Below, piece after piece: positions 1 through 5,234 of a stretch of 5,467 nucleotides of DNA (position 1 is the first letter of the stretch; every line of letters starts with the position of its first letter). A program made the position numbers and the translations under genes. A model generated the notes under the pieces. It saw only the letters and a program-made list of their open reading frames with translations, did not search any database and was not told where the DNA came from. Source of the DNA: Glo-17 sp964549735. GTDB lineage: Bacteria > Krumholzibacteriota > Krumholzibacteriia > LZORAL124-64-63. The DNA is taken from NCBI GenBank assembly GCA_964549735.1, contig CAZJWO010000161.1, positions 1 through 5,467 on the forward strand, given 5' to 3'.

Positions 1-44
1 CACCCTATCCTACACTCTTTCCCTACACGACGCTCTTCCGATCT
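1..44 (+). other. Illumina adapter/index contamination at contig end
   Basis: This is synthetic sequence, not genome. Bases 12-44 match the 33-nt Illumina Read 1 primer site, from ACACTCTTTCCC through CGCTCTTCCGATCT. Bases 4-11 (CCTATCCT) match, from memory, TruSeq HT i5 index D503, and bases 1-3 (CAC) are the last bases of the P5 flow-cell oligo. The order P5 end, i5, primer, insert is exactly that of a library molecule, so genomic sequence starts at 45. Translated in the frame of the downstream gene, this stretch reads TLSYTLSLHDALPIS, and on the other strand it gives the ending GRASCRERV. Both are well-known artefactual peptides in public databases. Any automated gene call reaching the contig edge would carry them. 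Confidence 0.97.
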
Positions 45-46
45 CG

Positions 47-1231
47 GTGCTGCTGCGCCGGGTCGATGGCCACGCCGCCTGGGCCAGCAGCGAGGCGCTG
101 CGCCGCGCGGGCATCGCCGCCGCGACGGCCGACCCGCCGGGCGGCGCGATCCTGCGCGATGAGCGCGGCGAGCCGACCGGCGTCTTGATCGACCGCGCCA
201 TAGAGATGGTCTCGGTGCTGATCCCGCCGCCCTCGGCCGCGGAGGTGCGCCGGCGCGTGAACCTGGCGATCGATCACTGCCTGGCCCTCGGTCTGGTGGG
301 CGTGCACGAGGCCGGCACCTCGTGGGATCTGCTCGCGCTGTACCGCGAACTCGCCGCCGGCGGCGACCTCGGCTTGCGTCTGGTCTGCTACCTCGACGAC
401 GACGAGCAGACGCTGGACGCCGGCCTGGCGCACGGGCCTTTCGCTACGACCGACCTCATGCTGCACGTGCCGGGCATCAAGCTCTACGCCGACGGCGCCC
501 TGGGCAGCCGCGGCGCCTTGTTGTTGCAGGACTACAGCGACGATCCCGGCAACCGCGGCCTCCAGCTCACGCCGACCGCGCGCCTGCGTGGTGTCTGCGA
601 ACGGGCGGCCGCGGCGGGTTTCCAGGTCGCGACGCACGCGATCGGCGACGCGGCGAACCGCCTGGTGCTCGACCTCTACGAATCCGTGCTGGGCGGCCGC
701 CTCGCGGCGGCGCGCTGGCGCGTCGAGCACGCGCAGATCATCGATCCTGCCGATTTGCCGCGCTTCGGCCAGCTCGGCGTCATCGCCGCGATGCAGCCGA
801 TCCACTGCACGAGCGACATGGATTGGGCCGGCGACCGCCTCGGTCCGGACCGGCTGGGCGGCGCCTACGCCTGGCGCAGCCTGATCGCCAGCGGCGCGGC
901 GGTCTGCTTCGGCACCGATGTCCCGGTCGAGCCGGCCGATCCGCTGGCCGGGCTCTACGCGGCGCGCACCCGCATGCACCCGGACGGCACGCCGGCCGGC
1001 GGCTGGCGCGCGCAGGAATGCCTGGACGGGCGCACCGCGTTGCGGGCCTACACGCTGGGCTCGGCCTACGCGGCGTTCCTGGAGGGCGAGACCGGCGTGC
1101 TCGCGCCGGGGCGGTTGGCCGATATCACGGTCCTCAGCGACGACCCCACGGCCGTCCCGGCGGCGCAGGTGCTGCAGTTGCGGCCTCTGTGGACGATCGT
1201 CCACGGAACAATCCGGTGGCAGGCGCATTAG
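47..1231 (+). CDS. YtcJ-type amidohydrolase family protein, 5'-truncated
   Basis: Carboxy-terminal 394 codons of a metal-dependent hydrolase of the amidohydrolase superfamily (amidohydrolase 3, YtcJ-like). The family is usually about 530-560 residues, so roughly the first third is missing, including the N-terminal HxH metal motif. The upstream frame is open only through adapter DNA, and the GTG at 47 is simply the first codon of real sequence, not a start. Numbering from that codon, I see RVDGHAAW (5-12), the lysine block GIKLYADGALGSRGA (143-157, Lys145 a likely bridging ligand), THAIGD (196-201, His197), RVEHAQ (225-230, His228), GTDVPVEP (289-296, catalytic-type Asp291) and a closing VLAPGRLADITVL (351-363) that returns to the composite beta domain. 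All C-terminal metal and catalytic positions are kept. The substrate is unknown; relatives hydrolyse formamides, amides or cyclic imides. It ends in TAG, 63 bp before the next gene on the same strand, with which it may be co-transcribed. Confidence 0.9.
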   Translation: MLLRRVDGHAAWASSEALRRAGIAAATADPPGGAILRDERGEPTGVLIDRAIEMVSVLIPPPSAAEVRRRVNLAIDHCLALGLVGVHEAGTSWDLLALYRELAAGGDLGLRLVCYLDDDEQTLDAGLAHGPFATTDLMLHVPGIKLYADGALGSRGALLLQDYSDDPGNRGLQLTPTARLRGVCERAAAAGFQVATHAIGDAANRLVLDLYESVLGGRLAAARWRVEHAQIIDPADLPRFGQLGVIAAMQPIHCTSDMDWAGDRLGPDRLGGAYAWRSLIASGAAVCFGTDVPVEPADPLAGLYAARTRMHPDGTPAGGWRAQECLDGRTALRAYTLGSAYAAFLEGETGVLAPGRLADITVLSDDPTAVPAAQVLQLRPLWTIVHGTIRWQAH

Positions 1232-1264
1232 GATCTGGGTTAGCATTGAGCACGTAGGCCAAGC

Positions 1265-1288
1265 CTCCTGTTTCGGTTCCGAAAGGAG
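1265..1288 (+). promoter_or_regulatory. Hairpin enclosing the ribosome-binding site of the PhzF-like gene
   Basis: CTCC (1265-1268) can pair with GGAG (1285-1288), and TTTCG (1271-1275) with CGAAA (1280-1284), leaving a TG bulge at 1269-1270 and a four-base GTTC loop. The Shine-Dalgarno AAGGAG (1283-1288), six bases before the ATG at 1295, lies wholly in the 3' arm. The pairing is seen directly in the sequence; a role in limiting initiation is inference. Because the stem is short and bulged, it may be only marginally stable. A ribosome finishing the upstream gene at 1231 stops too far away to open it. Confidence 0.4.
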
Positions 1289-1294
1289 CGCACC

Positions 1295-2251
1295 ATGGCT
1301 GTCATCCCCCTGCATATCGTGGACGCCTTCACCGACCGTCCGTTCGGCGGCAATCCGGCCGCGATCATTCCCAACGCCGCCAGCCTGTCCGACGCGGAGA
1401 TGATCAGCATCTCGGAGGAGCTGGGCCTGGAGGTCGGTTTCGTGCTGCCGCCCGACGCTCGCGGCGCGGACGTGCGGCTGCGTTTCTTCATCGACCGCGC
1501 CGAAGACACGCTCAGCGGCCACGTGCTGCTGGCCGCGTTCATCAGCCTCGCCGAGCGCGGCATCTTCCGCCCGACGGCCGCCGGCCGGCTCTTGCACGTC
1601 GAGACCCTGGCCGGCGTGCTCGAGGTGCGCCTCATCGCCGAGGATCCCAACCGCGTGCGCGTGCAGTGCGAGATGCCCAACCCGCGCTTCGGCGAGCCGA
1701 TCCCGGTCGATGAGGTCGCGCGCGCGCTAGGCGTGCCCTCGGAGCTATTGCGCCTGGACGGGCACGGTCCGCAGCGGGTCTCCTGCGGCTTCGACCAGAT
1801 CATGGTGCCGGTCGCCGAGCGCACGATCATCCGCGGCGGTCTGCCGACTCTCGGCGCCGTCAACGCGCTGCTGGACGAGCGCGGCGCGGCAGGCCTGGTG
1901 TTGTTCTGCCCCGAGACCCATGACCCCCGGGCCGATTTCCACTGCCGGTTCCTGCATCCGGAAGACCGCCGCTGCGAGGACATCGCCAGCGGCACCTGCC
2001 TGGCCGCCGTCGGCGCCTACGCCGTCGAGCACCGGCTGCTGCCCGTCGAGGCCACCGACCAGGTGCGCGTGGTGACCGAGCAGGGCCACGCGGTCGGCCG
2101 GCCGACCATGGCCGAGATCCTCGTGCGCCTGGTGGGCGGCGAGATCCAGCGCGTCGAGCTGGCAGGCACCGGCGCCGTCGTGCTGCGCGGCTCGCTGCAG
2201 TTCAACCGGCTGGATCATCCGATGCTGCGGGGGCGGGTGGCGAAGGGGTGA
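1295..2251 (+). CDS. PhzF family isomerase/epimerase-like protein
   Basis: A complete 318-residue protein of the PhzF family, a two-domain diaminopimelate-epimerase fold that catalyses acid-base proton shifts; full-length members are about 260-320 residues. It opens with IVDAFTDRPFGGNPAA (8-23), the family's N-terminal signature. The three residues central to PhzF catalysis have counterparts: Glu46 in GLEVGFV (usual form SETAFV), His76 in SGHVLLA, and Asp229 in DIASGT (usual form DPATGS). The two motif variants are unusual and may mark a divergent subgroup. RFLHPE (218-223) matches the arginine/phenylalanine block before the second signature. The ATG at 1295 is favoured by AAGGAG six bases upstream. 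No phenazine biosynthesis genes lie nearby, so a phenazine role is not supported; most family members have unknown substrates. It follows a truncated amidohydrolase on the same strand and is convergent with ackA. Confidence 0.93.
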   Translation: MAVIPLHIVDAFTDRPFGGNPAAIIPNAASLSDAEMISISEELGLEVGFVLPPDARGADVRLRFFIDRAEDTLSGHVLLAAFISLAERGIFRPTAAGRLLHVETLAGVLEVRLIAEDPNRVRVQCEMPNPRFGEPIPVDEVARALGVPSELLRLDGHGPQRVSCGFDQIMVPVAERTIIRGGLPTLGAVNALLDERGAAGLVLFCPETHDPRADFHCRFLHPEDRRCEDIASGTCLAAVGAYAVEHRLLPVEATDQVRVVTEQGHAVGRPTMAEILVRLVGGEIQRVELAGTGAVVLRGSLQFNRLDHPMLRGRVAKG

Positions 2252-2306
2252 GGCGCCGTCGCGGCGGCTGCGTAGGGGCCCGGAACTCCAAGCATTCTCA
2301 TGTGAA

Positions 2307-2336
2307 TTGCGGCCGGCTGCAACATTTCGTTCGTTC
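2307..2336 (+). terminator. Possible weak intrinsic terminator after the PhzF-like gene
   Basis: TTGCGG (2307-2312) can pair with CTGCAA (2317-2322), with one G.U pair and a CCGG loop. The T-enriched stretch CATTTCGTTCGTTC (2323-2336) follows. It lies 55 bp past the PhzF-like stop, in the convergent spacer, where a terminator is expected. The stem is only six pairs and the T-tract is interrupted, so this is tentative. Confidence 0.27.
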
Positions 2337-2340
2337 AGGC

Positions 2341-2367
2341 AAATATCCGGACCATATCGGAATATTT
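2341..2367. repeat. AT-rich imperfect inverted repeat in the convergent spacer
   Basis: AAATATCCG (2341-2349) and CGGAATATTT (2358-2367) are complementary over nine pairs with one bulged A (2361), around an eight-base loop. It stands out from the GC-rich surroundings and lies between the ends of two convergent genes, 27 bp beyond the ackA stop. It could form a bidirectional hairpin, protecting 3' ends or stopping transcription, but neither strand has a good T-run after it. The rest of the 142-bp spacer (2252-2393) shows only a small GC hairpin at 2254-2266 and no ORF I would support. Confidence 0.4.
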
Positions 2368-2393
2368 GATTCTTCAATCTCCGCGGCCTGGCG

Positions 2394-3602
2394 CTACCCC
2401 TTCAACCCCGCGATCACGTCGCGGGTATCCCGCGCGATCATCAGCTCCTCGTTGGTCGGGATCACCATGATCTTGACCCGCGACCGTTCCCTGCTGATGA
2501 CCGCCTCGTCGTGGCGCACGCCGTTCTCGAAGGGGTCCAGTTCGGCGCCCAGGATCTCCAGGCCGCGGCAGGCCCACTCGCGGATCATCGACGCGTTCTC
2601 GCCGACGCCGGCGGTGAAGACGATCGCGTCGACCCGTCCCAGCACCGCCGCGTAGGCGCCGATGTACTTGCGGATGTGGTGGGCGTACACTTCGAGGCTC
2701 AGCCGCGCCCGCTCGTTGCCGGCGGCGTACTCGCGCTCGACGTCTCGCAGGTCGCTGCTGATGCCGCTGATGCCGTAGATGCCGCTCTCCTTGTTCAGGA
2801 TGCGGTCGACCTCGTCGAGGCTCACCTCGAGCTTCTTCGACAGGTAGCCGACGATCGCCGGGTCGATGTCCCCGCAGCGCGTGCCCATCACGAGGCCCTC
2901 GAGCGGCGTGAAGCCCATCGAGGTGTCGACCGAACGGCCGTTCTTGATCGCGCAGACCGAGGCGCCGTTGCCCAGGTGGCAGGTGATGAGGTTGCATTGC
3001 TCGGCCGGCAGGCCGAGCATCGCCGCCGCCCGCAGCGCCACGTAGCGGTGGCTCGTGCCATGGAACCCGTACCGCCGGATCTTGTGCTCCTGGTAGAACG
3101 CATACGGCAGCGGGTAGATGTACGCCCAGTCGGGCATGGTCTGATGGAAGGCGGTGTCGAAGACGCCGACCATCGGCACGGCCGGCAGCACCTGCTGCGC
3201 CGCCTTGATGCCTACGATGTTCGGCGGGTTGTGCAGAGGGGCGAGCGGCACGCACTCGGTGAGCGCGTCGACCACGTCGTCGGTGATCAGCACCGAGCCC
3301 GCGTACTTCTCGCCGGCGTGCACGACCCGATGCCCGACGGCCGTGATCTCCGCGATGTCGGCGATCACGCCGTGCGCCGTCGCGGTCACCGCGGCGAGCA
3401 GCAGCTCGATCGCGCGCGCGTGGTCCGCGACCGGCAGCTCCTCGACGAGCGTCTGCTGGCCGGGGCGCTGGTACGTGTGCTTGCCGACCTCCAGACCGAT
3501 GCGCTCGACCAGCCCCTTGGCCAGGAGCTTCTCGTGGTCCATGTCCAGGAGCTGGTATTTCAACGAACTGCTGCCGCAGTTGATCACCAGGACGTTCTGC
3601 AT
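2394..3602 (-). CDS. ackA: Acetate kinase
   Basis: A 402-residue, full-length acetate kinase of the cytoplasmic ASKHA fold, which reversibly converts acetyl phosphate and ADP to acetate and ATP. Signature one is VINCGSSSLKY (6-16). Residues equivalent to those defined in the Methanosarcina enzyme are all present with a constant +1 shift: Arg92 (GHRVVHAG), catalytic Asp149 (VFDTAFHQTMP), His181 (GFHGTSH), Arg242 (GTRCGDID) and Glu385 (TNEELMIA). The phosphate-binding HLGNGAS (209-215) and FTAGVGEN (329-336) are also there. The usual HGGE after Arg92 is HAGE here, a mild variant. I start at the ATG at 3602, whose A is shared with the last base of the pta stop codon (TGATG). The alternative TTG one codon upstream is less likely. 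A weak GAGGG just upstream and the overlap suggest translation coupled to pta. It is the last gene of the minus-strand cluster. Confidence 0.97.
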   Translation of the reverse strand: MQNVLVINCGSSSLKYQLLDMDHEKLLAKGLVERIGLEVGKHTYQRPGQQTLVEELPVADHARAIELLLAAVTATAHGVIADIAEITAVGHRVVHAGEKYAGSVLITDDVVDALTECVPLAPLHNPPNIVGIKAAQQVLPAVPMVGVFDTAFHQTMPDWAYIYPLPYAFYQEHKIRRYGFHGTSHRYVALRAAAMLGLPAEQCNLITCHLGNGASVCAIKNGRSVDTSMGFTPLEGLVMGTRCGDIDPAIVGYLSKKLEVSLDEVDRILNKESGIYGISGISSDLRDVEREYAAGNERARLSLEVYAHHIRKYIGAYAAVLGRVDAIVFTAGVGENASMIREWACRGLEILGAELDPFENGVRHDEAVISRERSRVKIMVIPTNEELMIARDTRDVIAGLKG

Positions 3603-4597
3603 CAACCCTCGCTCTGCAAGGCCGTGATCGCCGCCACGTTGATGATATCGTCCACACTGCAGCCGCGGCTTAGATCATTCACGCCCGCCGCCAGCCCTTG
3701 CATCACCGGGCCGACCGCCTCGGCGCCGGCCAATCGCTGCACCAGCTTGTAGCCGATGTTGGCGGCGTCCAGGTCGGGGAAGATCAGCACGTTGGCCCTG
3801 CCGGCGACGGCGCTCCGGGGCGCCTTGCTCTTGCCGATCGCCGGCACCAGCGCGGCGTCGGCCTGCAGGGGGCCGTCGACCTGCAGCTCGGGGTGGCGCT
3901 TCTGCAGGATGGCGAGCGCGGCCTCGACCTTGTCGACGTCCTCGCCGCTGCCGCTGCCCAGGGTGCTGTAGCTGAGCATGGCGACCCGCGGCTCGAAGCC
4001 GCACAGCGCGCGGGCCGTGCGCGAGGTGGCCCAGGCGATGTCCGCGAGCTGCTCGGCGTTGGGCTGGGGGTTGACCGCGCAGTCGCCGAAGACGATCTGT
4101 CCGTTCTCGCCGTAGGGCCAGTCGGGCTTGACCATCACGAAGCAGCTCGACACGATGCTCGTGCCCGGCGCGGTGCCGATGATCTGGAACGCGGCGCGCA
4201 GCACGTCGCCGGTGCTGCTGACCGCGCCGGCGACCATGCCGTCGGCGCGGCCGCGGGCGACCATCATCGCGCCGAAGAAGAGAGGATCGCGCAGCGTCTG
4301 CGCGGCCAGCTCGGCCGTCATGCCTTTCGCGCGGCGCTTCTCGTGATAGGCCGCCGCGAACTCCGGGAACTGCGCGTCGCGCGCGTGATCGAGCAGCTCG
4401 ACGTCGGCGGTGCCCAGGCCGAGGTCGGCCATGGCCGCGCGCAGGCGCGCCGGTTCGCCGAGCAGGACGATCTTCGCGATGCGTTCGGCGTGGATCTGGA
4501 CTGCCGCCTTGAGCATGCGCTCGTCGGCCGACTCGGGCAGGACGATGGTCTTGCTCAGGGCGGCGGCCTTGCGGCGCAGTTCGCGGATGAACTCCAT
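3602..4597 (-). CDS. pta: Phosphate acetyltransferase (phosphotransacetylase), short form
   Basis: A 331-residue single-domain phosphotransacetylase that reversibly moves the acetyl group between coenzyme A and phosphate, forming acetyl phosphate for AckA. Its length is that of the short class; it lacks the N-terminal regulatory domains of the roughly 700-residue enterobacterial form. Visible family features are TIVLPESADERMLKAA near the N-terminus (17-32), GMVAGAVSSTGDVLRAA (120-136), SYSTLGSGSGEDVDKV (209-224), DGPLQADAAL (241-250), FPDLDAANIGYKLVQRL (273-289) and the active-site block NDLSRGCSVDDI (307-318). Ser310, Arg311 and Asp317 in that block correspond to Ser309, Arg310 and Asp316 of the Methanosarcina enzyme. 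The ATG at 4597 is chosen because AAAGGA (complement of 4604-4609) sits six bases upstream and the protein then begins as the family does, although the frame stays open much further upstream. It is followed immediately by ackA and preceded 74 bp away by the Rrf2 regulator. Confidence 0.97.
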   Translation of the reverse strand: MEFIRELRRKAAALSKTIVLPESADERMLKAAVQIHAERIAKIVLLGEPARLRAAMADLGLGTADVELLDHARDAQFPEFAAAYHEKRRAKGMTAELAAQTLRDPLFFGAMMVARGRADGMVAGAVSSTGDVLRAAFQIIGTAPGTSIVSSCFVMVKPDWPYGENGQIVFGDCAVNPQPNAEQLADIAWATSRTARALCGFEPRVAMLSYSTLGSGSGEDVDKVEAALAILQKRHPELQVDGPLQADAALVPAIGKSKAPRSAVAGRANVLIFPDLDAANIGYKLVQRLAGAEAVGPVMQGLAAGVNDLSRGCSVDDIINVAAITALQSEG

Positions 4598-4605
4598 GGC
4601 GAGTC

Positions 4606-4722
4606 CTTTCACTGGAATAGGGGCCGGCCGGCCCGGGCGACCGCGCCGCTGCGCCGGAATGCCGCCGGGGCTCAGATCTCGCAGGGAAAATCGCTGGCCG
4701 AATCGCGGGATTCCAGTAAAAG
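4606..4722 (-). promoter_or_regulatory. Long-range inverted repeat that could mask the pta ribosome-binding site
   Basis: In the minus-strand transcript, CUUUUACUGGAAU (4722 to 4710, inside the last codons of the Rrf2 gene) is complementary to AUUCCAGUGAAAG (4618 to 4606) over 13 consecutive pairs including one G.U. The arms are 91 bases apart. The downstream arm covers the AAAG of the pta Shine-Dalgarno AAAGGA. If it forms, initiation at pta would be reduced unless ribosomes translating the regulator's end disrupt the stem. The complementarity is directly visible. The regulatory role, or alternatively a pair of oppositely oriented protein sites, is inference. Confidence 0.3.
4621..4634. repeat. 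14-bp perfect GC palindrome upstream of pta
   Basis: GGGCCGGCCGGCCC reads the same on both strands and lies 24-37 bp upstream of the pta ATG, inside the loop of the long-range inverted repeat. As RNA it could form a short stem around a tight loop. In such a GC-rich spacer (4598-4671) it may be compositional. No T-run follows it on the minus strand, so it is not a terminator. Confidence 0.45.
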
Positions 4723-5109
4723 ATCTGCGAGGGTGAAACCCCGCCAGAATTCCTGGAGTTTCAGATCGAGGCGCTTCCAGACCTCGTGCGCCAGGCAGCA
4801 GTCGGCCCGGGAGCAGGTCGCGGGGTCCTCGACGCATTCGACCAGGTGCGGGTGGGAGTCCAGCGCCCGGATGACCTCCCAGAGGCTGATGTCGCCGGGA
4901 TCGCGGGCCAGGCGATAGCCTCCCTTGACGCCTTTCTGGCTGACCACCAGTCCGGCTCGCCGCAGCGGGCCGATGACCTGCTCGAGGTACTTGGCGCTGA
5001 TGGCCTGCTGCTCGGCGATCGTGGCGATCGAGACCGGCGGTCCGCCGTGTCCTTCGGCGATCCTCATGACGGCTCGCACCCCATAGCGAACCCGTGTATT
5101 CAGTTTCAT
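4672..5109 (-). CDS. Rrf2/IscR-family Fe-S-type transcriptional regulator
   Basis: A complete 145-residue Rrf2-family repressor, normal in length for the family. The N-terminus MKLNTRVRYGVRAVMRIA is typical. A winged helix-turn-helix follows, with SIATIAEQQAIS (27-38), the recognition helix around AKYLEQVIGPLRRAGLV (39-55) and the wing GVKGGYRLAR (60-69). The cluster loop has Cys92, Cys99, Cys104, Cys105 and His108 in ECVEDPATC and DCCLAHEVW. Cys105-x-x-His108 mirrors the Cys104/His107 pair of E. coli IscR, so [2Fe-2S] or [4Fe-4S] binding is likely. The doubled cysteine and a fourth one at Cys143 near the C-terminus are extras. The ATG at 5109 is preceded by GGGGGA (complement of 5118-5123) at eight bases. 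Placed first in a unit with pta and ackA, it probably controls itself and those genes in response to iron, oxygen, redox state or nitric oxide. Which signal cannot be read from sequence. Confidence 0.93.
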   Translation of the reverse strand: MKLNTRVRYGVRAVMRIAEGHGGPPVSIATIAEQQAISAKYLEQVIGPLRRAGLVVSQKGVKGGYRLARDPGDISLWEVIRALDSHPHLVECVEDPATCSRADCCLAHEVWKRLDLKLQEFWRGFTLADLLLESRDSASDFPCEI

Positions 5110-5130
5110 GCCGCTGTTCCCCCGTCGTGC

Positions 5131-5161
5131 GCGGCGCGGCGTATTCGCCGAGCCGCGCCGC
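5131..5161. repeat. Perfect 10-bp inverted repeat in the regulator's leader
   Basis: GCGGCGCGGC (5131-5140) and GCCGCGCCGC (5152-5161) are exact reverse complements around an 11-base loop. In the transcript of the Rrf2 gene this would be a strong GC stem ending 21 bases before the ATG, leaving the ribosome-binding site free. A smaller competing hairpin, CGGCG-TATT-CGCCG (5137-5150), uses part of the same sequence. No T-run follows, so it is unlikely to be an intrinsic terminator. It could stabilise the leader or simply reflect GC-rich composition. Confidence 0.5.
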
Positions 5162-5205
5162 CGTTAAGGTCTTAACATCCGCAATGTATGTTGAAGACCT
5201 AGCGG
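5161..5205. promoter_or_regulatory. Candidate operator dyad in front of the Rrf2-pta-ackA unit
   Basis: CCGTTAAGGTCTTAACAT (5161-5178) and ATGTTGAAGACCTAGCGG (5188-5205) are reverse complements apart from one substitution and two compensating one-base indels, separated by nine bases. Nested in the left arm is a perfect palindrome, GTTAAG-GT-CTTAAC (5163-5176). The dyad overlaps the -10 element, most of the spacer and the expected start point of the proposed promoter, so a bound dimer would block transcription. Rrf2 regulators commonly repress their own promoters. I do not recognise it as a known IscR, NsrR or CymR consensus. Confidence 0.45.
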
Positions 5206-5212
5206 AATTCAA
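5183..5212 (-). promoter_or_regulatory. Putative sigma-70-type promoter for the Rrf2-pta-ackA unit
   Basis: On the minus strand, TTGAAT (5212 to 5207) is followed after 18 bases by TACATT (5188 to 5183). Each hexamer matches four of six consensus bases. Transcription would start near 5176, giving a leader of about 67 bases. This AT-richer patch is the best promoter candidate in the 125-bp spacer between the NAD+ synthase stop and the regulator. Confidence 0.42.
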
Positions 5213-5234
5213 GGAACATCGGCCGCCGGGCGGA

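Noticed and set aside
10..201. Short minus-strand ORF ending in GRASCRERV
   Set aside because: Its end is encoded by the Illumina adapter, and the rest is antisense to the amidohydrolase.
23..1597. 524-codon open frame on the minus strand opposite the amidohydrolase and PhzF-like genes
   Set aside because: It is antisense to two recognised genes, its translation is rich in Arg, Ala, Gly and Gln without family motifs, and it ends in adapter-derived residues (DRKSVV). It is a high-GC shadow frame.
1295..2251. Phenazine biosynthesis gene cluster
   Set aside because: Only a generic PhzF-family protein is present; no phzA/B/C/D/E/G neighbours are visible, and most family members are not in phenazine pathways.
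2248..2655. 135-codon plus-strand ORF over the convergent spacer and the ackA 3' end
   Set aside because: It mostly lies antisense to ackA, has no clear ribosome-binding site and no recognisable motif.
2511..3752. 413-codon plus-strand open frame opposite ackA
   Set aside because: It is a shadow of ackA; the minus-strand frame carries every acetate kinase signature.
4621..4634. Intrinsic terminator separating the Rrf2 gene from pta
   Set aside because: The palindrome is GC-only and is not followed by a T-run on the minus strand, so co-transcription remains likely.
3698..4918. 406-codon plus-strand open frame across pta and the Rrf2 gene
   Set aside because: It is antisense to two well-supported genes and has a biased Arg/Ala/Gly composition with no recognisable domain.
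4598..5212. N-terminal extension of Pta by about 205 residues, up to 5212
   Set aside because: The frame is open only because of high GC. It overlaps the Rrf2 gene in another frame, and the family-typical N-terminus and a good ribosome-binding site support the ATG at 4597.
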